From Ctenosaura bakeri (Eukaryota; Chordata; Lepidosauria; Squamata; Iguanidae), in assembly GCA_948474755.1 (NCBI GenBank), contig CAOLHI010000958.1, positions 1-64,000 on the forward strand: a DNA stretch of 64,000 nucleotides, written 5' to 3'. How positions within the stretch are numbered: position 1 is the first letter of the stretch; each line of letters opens with the position of its first letter. Positions 12,185-23,320 of the stretch are shown in pieces. The notes beneath the pieces are model-generated. The model was not told the origin of the DNA. It made no database searches and worked only from the letters and a program-made list of their open reading frames with translations. The position numbers were made by a program, and so were the translations under genes.

Positions 12185-13870
12185 ACAAAGGAATGCTGTG
12201 ACCACTAAAATTCAACATCTGTTACTCAAAAACAAGTCATGCCAGACTAAGCTTATCTCTTTTTCTGATGGAGTTATGAACTTGGTAGATGAAGTGAGTG
12301 CTGTGGATGTAGTATATCTTGATTTCAGCAAGACCTTTGGCAAGGTCCCCCATGATACTCTTGCAAATAGGCTAGTAAAATGTGGGCTAGGCAATGCTAC
12401 TGTTAGGCAGATTTGTAATTGGTTGACTTACCAAACCCAAAGTATGCTCACTAATGGCTCCTTTTCATCCTGGAAACAAGTGACTGTTGGGATGTCACAG
12501 GGTTCTATCCTGGGCTCAGGGCTATTGGACATCTTTATCAATTACTTGGATGATCAGTGACTTGGACAGAAGGCATTCTTATCAAATTTGCAGATGACAC
12601 CAAATTAGAAGGGGTAGCTAATACCTCAGAGGAAAGGATCAAATGGCCTCAATAGACTAGAGAGCTAGGGCAAAACTAAGAAAATGAATATTTCAATAGG
12701 GCGAAATGTAAGGTACTACACATGGGGAGAAAAAAATGAAATGCACAGATATAGGATGGGTGACACCTGGTTTGATCACAGTACACGTGAAAGAGATCTA
12801 GGAGTCTTTAGTAGATCACAAGTTGTGTGATACAGCAACTAAGGCCCTTTTTGCATGCATTTTTTTTGCGCGAACGCCCCTCGAGCATCGCGTGAATGGA
12901 AGCATCGCTCCGTACGACGCACTCTCACTCATGCAATGCTCACGAGGCTAAAGCGGGGTGTGTGCACATTTTTTATTTTCGGCTGTAAACCAAAAATACC
13001 GCACGCTTGCGCAATGCTCGCAGTGCCCTTGCACATTTACCTGTGTGCGGTGCTTCAGCGAGCCGGGCTGGTTGTGCTTCCTTCCCCCAGCACAGCCTAC
13101 AGCTCCCAGATTGCGCTGCAGAAGGAAGGGGCGGGGTGCCAGCACGACAGTCACGCTACCAGGAAGCCAATGCGGGAGGCAGAAGGGCTGTTGTGAGCGG
13201 CTCGCGCAAGTGGCTGCTTGCGCGAGTGCCACTCCCCACTGCTGTGACGAAGGTAAGGTGCGAAAAGGGCCTAAAAAAGCCAATGTGATTCTAGGATGCA
13301 TCAATCGAAAAATAGTGTCTAGGTGAAGGGAATAATAGTACCACTCTATTTGGCTTAGGTTAGAGCTTGCTGGAACACTGTGTCCAGTTCTGGGCACCAC
13401 AGTTCAAGAAAGATATTGACAAGCTGGAACATGCCTAGAGAGGGTAGTCAAAATGGTAAAAGTCCTGGAAACTATGGCCTATGAGGATTGGCTTAGGAAG
13501 CTCGGTATGTTTATCCTGAAGAAGAGAAGGTTAAGAGGTGACATGATAGCTATATTTAAATATTTGAAGCGATGTCATATGGAAGATAGAACAAGCTTGT
13601 TTTTTGCTGCTCCAGAGACAGGAACACAGAGCAATGGCTTCAAACCATAGGAAGAAATTCAACCTAAACGTTAGGAAAAACTTCCTGACAGTAAGAGCAG
13701 TACAAAGTGGAATACATGGCCTTGAAGTATGATGGAGTCCTCTATTTTCAAGGTTATAAAGAGCGTCTGGATGGCCATCTATCAGGGGTGCTTTGATTAC
13801 GTGTTCCTGAATGGCAGGGAGTTGGACTGGATGGCCCTTTGGTCTCCTCAGACTCTATGATTCTGTGATC
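12185..13870 (+). mobile_element. CR1-type LINE fragment, interrupted
   Basis: From 12,270 the frame encodes reverse transcriptase blocks: VVYLDFSKTFGKVPHDTL, GMSQGSILG and FINYLDD. An FADDTKL block near 12,586 lies in another frame. After the inserted DNA element (12,843-13,271), the C-terminal part continues with ILGCINRKIVS, KLGMFILKKRRLRGDMIA and a NFLTVRA-like stretch. The 3' end is GACTGGATGGCCC followed by CTATGATTCTGTGATC, the octamer-like tail typical of CR1. It has stops and frameshifts and is 5'-truncated. The CR1 call is firm; subfamily unknown. Confidence 0.8.
12843..13271. mobile_element. GGCC-ended DNA transposon nested in CR1
   Basis: The ends are GGCCCTTTTTGCATGC and an inverted GCGAAAAGGGCC, with TAA on both sides (12,840-42 and 13,272-74). 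Removing the 429-bp unit and one TAA rejoins the CR1 reading through 'ACAGCAACTAAAAAAGCC', so the boundaries are secure. The interior is GC-rich (GCGCGAACGCCC, CGCGCAAGTGGCTGCTTGCG hairpin) and differs from copies at 11, 27.8 and 31 kb. It is therefore a second subfamily, related to the unit at 50,321. No transposase is encoded. Confidence 0.8.
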
Positions 13871-14452
13871 TTACCCCACAATCATACTGAGTCCCATCCC
13901 TTTGTGGCCCAGCCTCACCATGTGGAGTAATGGACATTCTATCTGAGCTCCATTGCAGACAAGTATAGCATTCTGCACGCTCATATGAGTAGAACCTCTG
14001 ATCAGACCTACCTACTTAACAAATTGTGTGTGTATGTGTCAGGGAATGAAATTCTAGTGTCTGGCATGGACATGTGTGTGTGCATGTGCACATAGCCCCA
14101 TGCCTGCCTGTGTATTGGACATTCATACATTTTACTGGTTTTTGGCCTTATGTTAAGATCATTTCACTTGGCTGGAATCCTGTTCCTGCCTTATAATAGT
14201 GGCTGCACTTTTCCCAGGGTCATATGCTAGTGGTGAAGGAAGACAGACAAAATCTGTTACCTCTGAACAATCTCTAACGCCTTACTTCCTTCATGGCTGT
14301 AAGGCCTGCAGCCTTTTTCTTCTTGCCACCACTGCCTATGCCAGTTAGGGTTGTTATAAAGCTACAAGGAATAGTCCTTAGTGATATCATTATGCACAAT
14401 AAGCATCAACCAGCTGGTGGACTTGGGAGAAGGTAAAAAGTTATTGGTCTAA
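13871..14452. other. Noncoding stretch, no gene seen
   Basis: No recognised feature. A few TGTG-rich runs occur near 14,020-14,090. Confidence 0.4.
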
Positions 14453-14632
14453 AGCCATTTCCGCTCTAGACTGTTATAGTGCTATGATTCCACTTTCAAC
14501 ATCCTATGGAATCCTGGGGTTTGCAGTTTCAGGAAGGGCTGGTTGGCCCCTCCTGAAACTGCAAACCCCAGGATTCCATAGGATGTTGAAAGTAGAATCA
14601 TAACACTATAACAGTCTAGTGCGGAATTGGCC
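14453..14632. mobile_element. 180-bp foldback MITE, near-perfect hairpin
   Basis: Arms of about 86 bp pair with only around six mismatches around an 8-bp loop (CTGGTTGG). The ends are AGCCATTTCCGC and GCGGAATTGGCC, with TAA duplications on both sides (14,450-52 and 14,633-35). Each arm carries a GGAATCCTGGGGTTTGCAGT block. Diverged relatives lie at 32,574, 39,419, 50,752, 52,507 and 60,099. The end sequence is close to that of the long GGCC elements, so the same transposase probably moved both. Confidence 0.85.
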
Positions 14633-16865
14633 TAAGATTTATAGATTAATTAAAACATTTTTAAAGGTACACTTTGTAATGTCACCTGAAATATTCTTGC
14701 TGGAGATTACTGATATAGAACTGGATAGCAGACATGGACTCCTTCTTTGATATATAATAACTGATTTAGGAATATTGTTTGCCCAAACTTGGAAACTGAC
14801 CAAAGCACTGACAAGGGGACAGTGACTTGTTAAAGTTGTGGATTTTGCCCAAGTTGCCAAGCTGATGTGGATTTTAAAAGATAAAACCAACTGGAGATTC
14901 TCTGAAGGACTGTAATAGGTTTATGGACTTTATGAGCAAAAAGAATCTGATGATGAAGAAAACTGTGGTTATGTTTATTAGCAATTCCAGTACGTTGAAC
15001 TAAGTTAGATTTGCAATGGTAGAATAAAACACTTGACAGTAACCTTTTTTTTCTTTTTCATTACAGTTTGTGTGTGAGTTCTTTTGTGTTTGTGTAGTTA
15101 GGTTGTGTTTATAGTAATAGATTAGTGCTTTAGTAATGTATTTTAGCATGTTATCTTAGTTTTAGTTTAGTTTAATTTAGGTTAGTTTAGTTTCAATTTT
15201 AGCTATGCATGTATATTGTTTATGTAGCTGCTTGCTTGCTTGCTTGCTTGCTTTCTATTGTTATGAATTAGTTTGTGTTAAAATAATAAAAGTACTTTAA
15301 GGATGAACCATAGTTGTTCAGAGTACCTCATTCAGATAAGAAACATGAGGGCTGAGTTTCTGTGTCAGAAGCTACAATAAGCAACCTTGCAATGATGGAC
15401 CTATCATTTCCGACACAATATGCAAACATGCTAGAGAACTGTGGGCTCCCATTTTGCAATGAGGGCTTCTATTACCAATAGAACATGTTACTCATTAGGA
15501 CACATCATGCATTGGGACACATTGTGCATCAGGATCATTGTGTAATGGCCATATTATCCAATGACTTGTGCAGTGGTTCCAATAGTGTAGCTACTTCTTT
15601 ACTCTCCTGCTGAGAATATGAACATCGTGCAGCAGTGCAATTCAACTTTATGCAATAGATAGTTTTTGATGATGTAGCATCCTAACTGGATGCCAGCCTA
15701 AGTCTAACAAATGAAGAAACTATATACACACCCTCTCTTTTCAAGGCAATTCTCTCACCCCAAGATTTTTACTTGTTGCCTGTGGAAAAGAGCCAGGCCA
15801 GGCACTGAGGTCTGGAAACTCTAATGCCAGTGTAGTTATATCAGAGTAATTCACTAACAGAGTTCCAGCCCATAACTCCTACTGTTCTGGACTGATTTAA
15901 GCCTCAGACCACTTGATTCTGAGCCATTTTGATAGCATTTGGATAGGAGAGGGAACAACTAGATATAAAAGCCCTTGGGATTAATCCTGAGACAAACTTG
16001 ACTTATACATTAGTTTGGCTTCTGTTTATGTTAATTTTTCCTCCATGTCTCTGCCTGGATGAAAATAAGCTATCATTTGTTAACAGTGTCCTTGTGTGCA
16101 TTTGCAGATTAAACTCAAAAGATTTTGGATCTGGATGCATGGTAGATGGCTGACAATTCTCGCTCTTGTTTTATAGCCTTTCAGCAATATAGATAAGGAG
16201 TTGCCATGGTAGTTTGTTTGGTTATATACAGGGATGGGCTGGAAACTGGGATCACTTTGCATTCTTTCTACTTCCTTTACTTATTGTTTCCTATTATTAA
16301 ATTACTGTACATTTAGTTTTTATCAGTCCTGTTTGCATATTTATTTGACTTCAGTGGCTAGCCAAGTACTGATTTTTTCCCCTTTTATTTTGGCAAAAGC
16401 AGGGTGTATTTCAGGGATTCTACATGCTTTTTGGTCTGAAAGATGGGAATTCCATTCTACACAGCAGGCTGTTTAGATGAGAAGCATGTTCTCATGATAA
16501 GTCCTCTAATACTCTTATTTCAGTCCTATTATGGCTATTTACTTCAACCATACTTCAATATGTAATAAATTATTTGGATAGATTTTATGTAAACTTTCCT
16601 AAAGGTGTCCCTATGCTTTCTCACCACCATGATAACCTCTAGCAAAACCATTGTCCCTGTTCTAAGCTTTTCTAGTAACAAGGCGACATTTGATTGCATA
16701 CATTTCACTCTAGGTGACTGTTATGCTGCATTTTCTTGGGTCTCTTTTTGAAATCTTATATATAGGGAACAATCTGTGTTTGTACAGAGCAGGGGTAGCC
16801 ACAATAGTTGTACAGAGAAGGGGGAGTCATGTTGTTGCCAACTTTATCATCATTAATGAAACTCT
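14633..16865. other. Noncoding stretch, no gene seen
   Basis: AT-rich sequence. It holds a TTTAG-rich run (15,150-15,200), a (TTGC)n microsatellite (15,229-15,252) and many short chance frames. No gene or transposon was recognised. Confidence 0.45.
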
Positions 16866-17321
16866 GGCCATTTCTGCACGGGGCAAGGGAATCGCCCTGT
16901 GCCGGTACTTACTGGACTTCTTGGCTCCACACTTGGGTCCAGGCTGGTCCGGAGCAGTGCGTGGCTGACACTACGCACTGCTCCGGGGACGAAAATGGTG
17001 GCTTCCGGTTGGTCGAGGCTCTTTACCAACCACTGAAGCTCGCCAGCCTAAAGCCCAACCCCGACAGATCGCAGGCTCGCACTGGTGCGAGCCTGCAAAT
17101 CTGCACCCAAGCGCGGGCACGGAGTGGTGCGCTCTGTGCTTTTGAAAGACCTGTTTCGAGCGGTCTTTCAAAAGCACGCTGGATGACCACTTCGGGTCAT
17201 TCCAGAGTGGGCTGGGGTGTGGAACTACACTCAGTAGGTCCGACGCAGTCCGCTCCCAGGTGCAGATGTCCTCCCTGGAGGACGCTCTGCACCGTTTCTT
17301 TAAGCCTGTGAGGAAATGGCC
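16866..17321 (-). mobile_element. GGCC-ended DNA transposon (copy 2, inverted)
   Basis: The 456-bp unit has ends GGCCATTTCTGCACGG and GAGGAAATGGCC with TCT on both sides (16,863-65 and 17,322-24). The interior matches copies at 11.5, 27.8 and 31.2 kb in reverse orientation: the GTGCAGA-CCTCC block and GGCTGGGGTGTGGAACTAC are near its right end. Internal hairpins (GCTCGCACTGGTGCGAGC) are prominent. No protein is encoded. Confidence 0.65.
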
Positions 17322-17519
17322 TCTGATTGTTCTCATAGGAGTGAGGAGTGGGAAGGTGGCTGTGTGAGGACAGGCCTGCTTTTCCTTCTCACAAACTGGA
17401 ATGGCAGCTTGTTTCCCAGTCTGCTAAAGTGCCTTGCCCCCTTACACAACCCTGCTTTCTCCTTTAAAACCACCGCCTTAGTTTATAAAGGGTAAGGACT
17501 CTCAGTTGTTTTCAGAATG

Positions 17520-18148
17520 ATTTACTGATCTGTGGTAGCATGTTTCTGGTTGATTAGAGCGAATGGAAAGTACTTTATTGAGTCAGAATTTATAAAAATA
17601 TAATGCAATCTTTATTAAAATAGCAAACAAGGAAAGGTATTGGGTGTCATAAGTATATCCAAGTAACACAGAACTTCAGAAAGTGTTTATCCAGTTTCTT
17701 ACAGCTTAACCCAGTATACAGATACAGAACATTCACATACACACAGGCCTTTGGCTTCCTTTTTGCTCAAAGGCTTAATTTTCAAATCAGGCTCACACCT
17801 TCTGACCCAACTCCAAATGGTTTTGTTTCTCCTCTGTCTCTCTCTTCTGTCTCTCTAGACTTCTGAGAAGACAACCACTCTTATTTAGACAATCCCCCTT
17901 GCTGACTGAAGGTCTCTCTCTTTTTCTCTTTCCCTCTCTCTCTTTCTCTTTCTGGAAATATGACTGAAGTAATTTGAAAAAAATCCAAGTCACTGTGCTT
18001 TATATATAGACCTTCTCCCCTTTAACCTCAGCCCCTCCTTCTCACTGATAGGCTGGGTTTCTCTCATACAGAGCCCTGTTGGGTACCTGGCAATGTGTTA
18101 CGGGGGTTGCCCTGCCCTTCAGGTTAGCCATACCTCCGGGGGGGTACC
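17520..18148 (-). repeat. Probable minus-strand solo LTR
   Basis: Read on the minus strand, the unit starts TGGTACCCCCCCGG at 18,148 and has a TATA-like CTATATATAAAG near 18,000. A purine-rich GAGA tract follows (17,800-17,960), then AATAAAG signals at about 17,609 and 17,575. The order U3-TATA-R-poly(A) fits an LTR. No internal retroviral frame flanks it. The right end on the minus strand is not fixed and no target duplication was found, so the boundaries are approximate. Confidence 0.45.
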
Positions 18149-18163
18149 AATTAAAATGAATAT

Positions 18164-18554
18164 AATCATCCCTCCGTATAAATGACCTCTGAATCTGTGA
18201 ATTTAAGCAATTGCAGAGTATTGTGTCTTATACCTAATATGGTGGACAAGCTGAAGCATCCATGTGCACATTGCTGCTATTTAATAATATGGGACATGAG
18301 CATTATTTATTTTTCATATTCATGGGGAACAGCATCCCCATAGATATGGAGGTATTGGCTACAGTTTGGTGCCAGGACCCCCCATAGATACCAAAATTAA
18401 TGGACACTTAAGTCCCATTATGTACAATGGTGTAGTAAAATGGCATCAAAGTTTGCTTTTTGGATATTTTTCTTTTTGGAGGAGGGGTAATATTTTCAAG
18501 TCATAGTTGGTTGAATCCATGGATACAGAATCTGCAGATACGGAAGGCTGACTG
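18164..18554. mobile_element. Tigger-like (pogo) DNA transposon fragment
   Basis: The right end GATACGGAAGGCTGACTG mirrors the left end AATCATCCCTCCGTAT. This CAGTC-type end with 'nucleotide-poor patient' text such as GGTTGAATCCATGGATACAG is the style of pogo/Tigger non-autonomous elements, which target TA. Related units occur at 35,309-35,790 and 38,688-39,159. No transposase remains. Confidence 0.55.
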
Positions 18555-19210
18555 CACAGTTCAAAACATATAAAAAGCCAACATTGAAACAGAATCAAAC
18601 TATTGACCATATTAATGCAATTAAAACACACATACTTAAAAATGTAAAAAGTAGAATAATTTCTTTGAACACTTTAGGATGTGCAAATGCCAGGTGAAAG
18701 CTGTTCAGAAATATTCATTTTTCTCCCCCTTTGGGAGGAGATGAAATGGTTGAAGATTTATATCCCTGGCCAAAAGAGGTGAGAAAGACCCATTGCCACT
18801 ACTTTTGATACATTTCCACTATGGATGGTTAATTTGTTAGTTTAAAAAATTGTATATAAATAAAATTTGCTAAAAACTCTATGGTATTAGCTATGGAAAT
18901 AATCCAATACTACTTTGTTAGCAGGACAAGGTGTAGGTGTTATTGGACTAGGAAAGCACAGGAAGTCCTGATATTGTTTTGACATGACTTGGAGCTTGGG
19001 CCATATCTATTTATCATTACCTTGTACTGATGTCAGGCATCGATGTATCACAAGGTATTCTTTGTTTTGCTTTCCCCAGGGCAAGCACCATTCAATCTTG
19101 TAATTCATTGTCCCCTTGAGGTAGAATAATGGAGATTACTTTGGCAGCAATAGAATGGTGCCTAGTCAAGTGAATTTAGGATCCCAGTCAATAATTGAGA
19201 AAAGTAGTAC
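18555..19210. other. Noncoding stretch, no gene seen
   Basis: No recognised feature in this AT-rich spacer. Confidence 0.4.
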
Positions 19211-19330
19211 AAGACCACGGAACAGTGATGTATGTAGAAGGTCCCAGGTTCAATCATCACTATCTCCTGTGGCTGAGAAGGATTTCCCCCCCCCGAAACC
19301 CTGGAATGCTGCTGCCAGTAAGTATATACA
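19211..19330 (+). repeat. tRNA-derived SINE, diverged copy
   Basis: The block AGAAGGTCCCAGGTTCAATC is a clear box-B-like (TψC) region. It is followed by ATCTCCTGTGGCTGAGAAGG and GAAACCCTGGAATGCTGCTG. It is in the same family as 2,600-2,731 and 49,219-49,362. A C run replaces part of the middle. Confidence 0.6.
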
Positions 19331-19895
19331 AGGGATGAGGAATGTGTACTTTTGTTCCCAGCAGCTGTAGCCAATATTGAGGAATGCTGGAAACTGTTGG
19401 CTAGCAACATCTGGAGGACTGCATGATTCCCATGAGGTTATCTGTACTGTAGATAAATATTCAGCTACTGGTAAGATTTAATTAAATAAGAATACAGGCA
19501 AAGGGAATCAGAACAGGAAAGGTATGGGGAAATACTTCTAGAGACTTCTAGGATCACACACAAAAGCATGGAGGAGGATGGTCAACGGAACTTGGTTTTG
19601 CCACATCTGGAACATATTAATGGCTGGTGGATTCTATGTCAGTGGGAAGGCAAATCTGCTCCTAGTTGTTTTATCTCTAAAGGATATATCTATGGTACTG
19701 ATACAACCCCCCCCTTAAACTGGTTCAGCACCTTGGATGTCTCCCATGAAGTCTGAATTAAATCCCAGAATGGATTCACAACCCAATTAACATAGGAGTC
19801 ACAGTTTTCCTTACCTATTCTTCCTTCAATCTGTTTGTCATTTTCTCCTCTCTTCTTTTGCCCTGTCTCTTTAGTTAGCTTAGGAAGAGGGAATT

Positions 19896-19983
19896 GTGCA
19901 ATCCTGCAGTTATTGTTGAACTGCAACTCCCATTGGCCCTCACCAACATAGCCAAAGGTGAGGAATGCTAGGAGTTGCATGGC
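19896..19983. repeat. Short palindromic dispersed repeat
   Basis: GTTGAACTGCAACTCCCAT on the left is mirrored by GGAATGCTAGGAGTTGCAT on the right. It is the clearest example of the loose family also seen at 98, 4,100 and 43,497. A further weak copy is at 19,368-19,433. Confidence 0.5.
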
Positions 19984-19984
19984 T

Positions 19985-22900
19985 TATTTGATTGACTCCA
20001 TCTGTAAGTCAGTCTTCCTCTCTTCCTACTGTCTTCCACCTTAACAAGCATTATTGTCTTTTCTAGTGAGTCATGTCTTGATATGACTAAAATACAACAG
20101 GCTCAGTTTAAACATTGTGGCTTCTAGTTCAGGTTTGATTTGCTCTAGGATCCATTTATTCATCTTTTTAGCAGTCCAAGTTATCTGTAGATGTCTTCTC
20201 CAGTGCCGTATTTCAAATGAGTTGATTTTCTTCCTATCAGCTTTCTTCCCTGCTCAGTTTTCACAACCATACATAGAAATTGGAAATACAATGGCATGGA
20301 CAATCCTAATACGGTTGACTCTCTGCATTTGCAGGTTACACATTTGTAGATTTGGTTATTCACAGATTTTGTCACTGGGTGGGAGCGGGGAAGAGGATGG
20401 GACGATAGGAGATCATACATGTGCATTTGCTCACTTGCTTACTTGGACTTTCCATGCACTTTACTTGCATGGGAAATTAATGCAATGATTCTGTGGTTAC
20501 TCTAATCTCTGATGTCCCCTTTCCTGGAGATTGGAATGTACTTTGAGTGTTTCCAATTTGTGGGCCAGTGTTTTGTTTTCTATATTTTTGGCAGATTTTA
20601 GTTAGAAGTAGAGTTCATTTTGTCTCTGTAGCTTGAAGCAGCTTTGCTGATATGCCATCTGTTCCTAGTGATTCATTTCTTCTGAGTGCCCTGAGTGCAG
20701 CTCCCACTTCACTTTTTAAAATTGTAGGTTCATCTTTCAATAGTTCTTCCTTGAATGAATCTGTTATCTTTTTATCTCTTTTAGTTCTTCAGTGTATTGT
20801 TTCCATCACCTTTTTATTTGGTCATGTAATATGTTCCCCTGCTTTTATTTTGATTAAATTTTAAGAGAATAACAACAAAGATGAAAAAGAATAAACAACA
20901 TTATCTATAACTAAAATTACAAAACATAAGCAAATAAAGAGAATGAAAAATAGAAAAGAAAATATACTTCTGATCTACTTATCAACAGTTATATGTAACA
21001 ACCTTACCTCAACTTCTCTAATTTCACTACTAGGTTACACACTTATTTCTATTATCACTAAATTGCTATTAGTCAAATCCAACAGCAATGAAATCATCTT
21101 TATCTTTCCTCAAAAAATCCATAAGGGACTCCAACTTTTTAAAGAATCTTTGTAAAGACCCATCTTAAATTAAGACAGACAGTTTATCCATCTTAACCAA
21201 GTCCATCATTTTTGCCATCCACTCGTCTGGGGTTGGTATTACTCAGTCTTTTCACTTTTGCACATACATCAATCTCATTGCAGTGATCATACAGTGAGTC
21301 CTAAATTTTGTGATGATTATGGGCCCAGGATGCCTGCAAAAGTGGGAAAACCATAAACATTTTAAGCCCCTGAAGCAGATTCTGCTGCTGCAAAAATCTC
21401 TACCTGTTTCCCAGGCTGCCTCCACTGCACCGTTGTCAGTTCTTCTACCAGTCTCCAGGTCTTTCTCTCCTGAATTCTAGGACAACGGCACTGTGCAGAA
21501 ATCTCCTTCAATGTTATCATTCTTCTTTCAAAGAGAAGGAGGAAAAGAATGATGACACTAAAGGAGATTTTTGCAGAGGCCATGGCAGGGCTGGGTCAGT
21601 GACAGCAGCAGCAGCTCAATCTCCTTCTCTTCTCCATCTCCTTTCCTGCTAACATCCCCATTCTTGGTTTAAATTTCCCTTTGATTTTTCAGATCTTGTG
21701 GAAGAGGTTTCTTGTTCTTTCTATTTCTCTGCATTGAATATTATAGTAGTTCTCGTCCCTGCACACAAGTTGCTGAATAGTTGCATTCAGGGTTCTGACT
21801 CTATTTTTGTCATCTTTTACTTTTGCTTTGTTTGTATTTAACTAGTTAAAGAATTTCATCTGTCATCCGTTGAAGCTTCTTCTCCTTTTTTGGCTTCAGA
21901 TAGTGTCTTTTTTTGCATTCCTCCTTGACAAGGTCCCTGGCATCAGTCTAGAGTTCTTCTGGTTCCCAGTCAATTAGGCTTAATAGTGCAAATTTATTTT
22001 TTACATTATCTTTAAATTCTATGGGGATATTCTTCAGGTTGTATTTTGGCACTATGGTTGATTTAATGTTCTTCTTTAGCTTTACTTTAGCTTTTTGCTA
22101 TTACCAATTCATGGTCTGTGCCATAAGCTGCTCCTGGTCTTGTTTTTGCAGAGAGAGTGGAGCTTCTCTGTCTTATATTTCCAATTATGTAGCCTATTTG
22201 ATTTCTATATTGGCCATCAGGTGATGGTCATGTATACAGTCACCTCTTTGGTTGCTTGAAGAATGTATTTGTGATGAACAAATAGTTGGTCTCACAAAAG
22301 TCAATCAGTTGCTCTCCTACTTCATTTCTTGATTGTAGGGTAAATTTTCCTACAATGTTTGGTTCTGCTCTGTTTCCTGCTTTCACATTCCGATTACCTA
22401 TGGTTAATAACCTATGATTAACAAGAAGTCTTGTTTTGATGCCTGATCAATTTTCTCCTGGACCCCTGCATAGAGTATTTTAATTTCTCCTTCTTCTGCC
22501 TCTGTCGTTGGAGCATAAACTTAGATTATGTTTATATTGATGGATTTTCCCTGAAGTCTTATTGATATGATTCATTCAGGCTTTGCATTCTATCCTTTGA
22601 CTGCTTTTGCTATATGTCTCCTCTTTATTAATGCTACCTCATTTCTTTTTAGTTTTTCATATCATAAGCAAAATACCGTGTAATTATCTTGCTCAAAATG
22701 TGCCATATCTGTCTCACTTTAGTGCACTCATCCCAAATATTGCAATGTTTATAAATTTCATTTCTTGTTTTACTATGCCTAATTTTCCCTGATTCATGCT
22801 TCTCATGTCCCATGTCCCTATGATGTGTGTTGTGCAGCTTTGGACTTTTCTTTCATTTTTGAGCACATCAGCAGATGAACATCCTTTCTACTTGAGTCCA

Positions 22901-23320
22901 GTTGTGTCATTTGCCACTGTGCTATTTGTTGTTGTCCTCTGCCATACCCCAGTAGCTTGCTGAATGCCGTCTGACTTGGAAGTTTCATCTTTTGGCACTA
23001 TCTCTTGTTTCATTTTGGATGGTCTCATCATAGGGTTTTTGTGGTAAAAGATATTCAAAGGAGATTTACCACTCTTCTTTCTGTGCAGTATTACCAAGTG
23101 TAAGCTATGGTGCCCCTGCTGTTGTCTCTGAGAAATCCTTCTCCAGTGTCACCCCCCCCCACCTCTGGTACTGCTGCTGCCCAGTTGCTATTTAGTACAT
23201 TTAATGTGGCTCCTCAGCAAAAACCTATCTGACATGGGAGATCTTACAAGCAGCACTACTGTCATCAGCATAGCCTCTTATTTCATAGGAGCATGCAATC
23301 TCACCCCTGTGGAAATATAG
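19985..23320 (-). mobile_element. BovB/RTE LINE, decayed and interrupted
   Basis: On the minus strand the 5' part (23,320-22,750) includes GTWDMRSMNQGKLGIVKQEM, the start of the RTE endonuclease. The endonuclease continues through 22,200 with YAPT-like and 'NQIDYI'-region remnants, and the linker is at 21,630-22,000. A short RT-entry remnant (GTDGISAKLLQA) lies at 20,640-20,670. The RT core is missing. The C-terminus (20,010-20,290) reads MYGCE-like, then IRHWRRHLQITWTAKK and LLYFSHIKT, matching BovB. Many stops and frameshifts show it is dead. Other DNA sits at 20,311-20,480 and about 20,860-21,620. BovB is known to have moved horizontally between squamates and other vertebrates. Confidence 0.8.
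20860..21620 (-). mobile_element. Insertion inside BovB: L1-like tail and Tigger-like piece
   Basis: 20,860-21,290 resembles, on the minus strand, an L1 3' region (a CCATCCACTCGTCTGGGGTT block followed by CTTTTGCACATACA); the family call is tentative. At 21,294-21,380 the text CAGTGAGTCCTAAATTTTG with CCTGCAAAAGTGGGAAAACC matches the left part of the Tigger-like units at 35,309 and 38,688. Together they separate two BovB parts. Confidence 0.4.
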
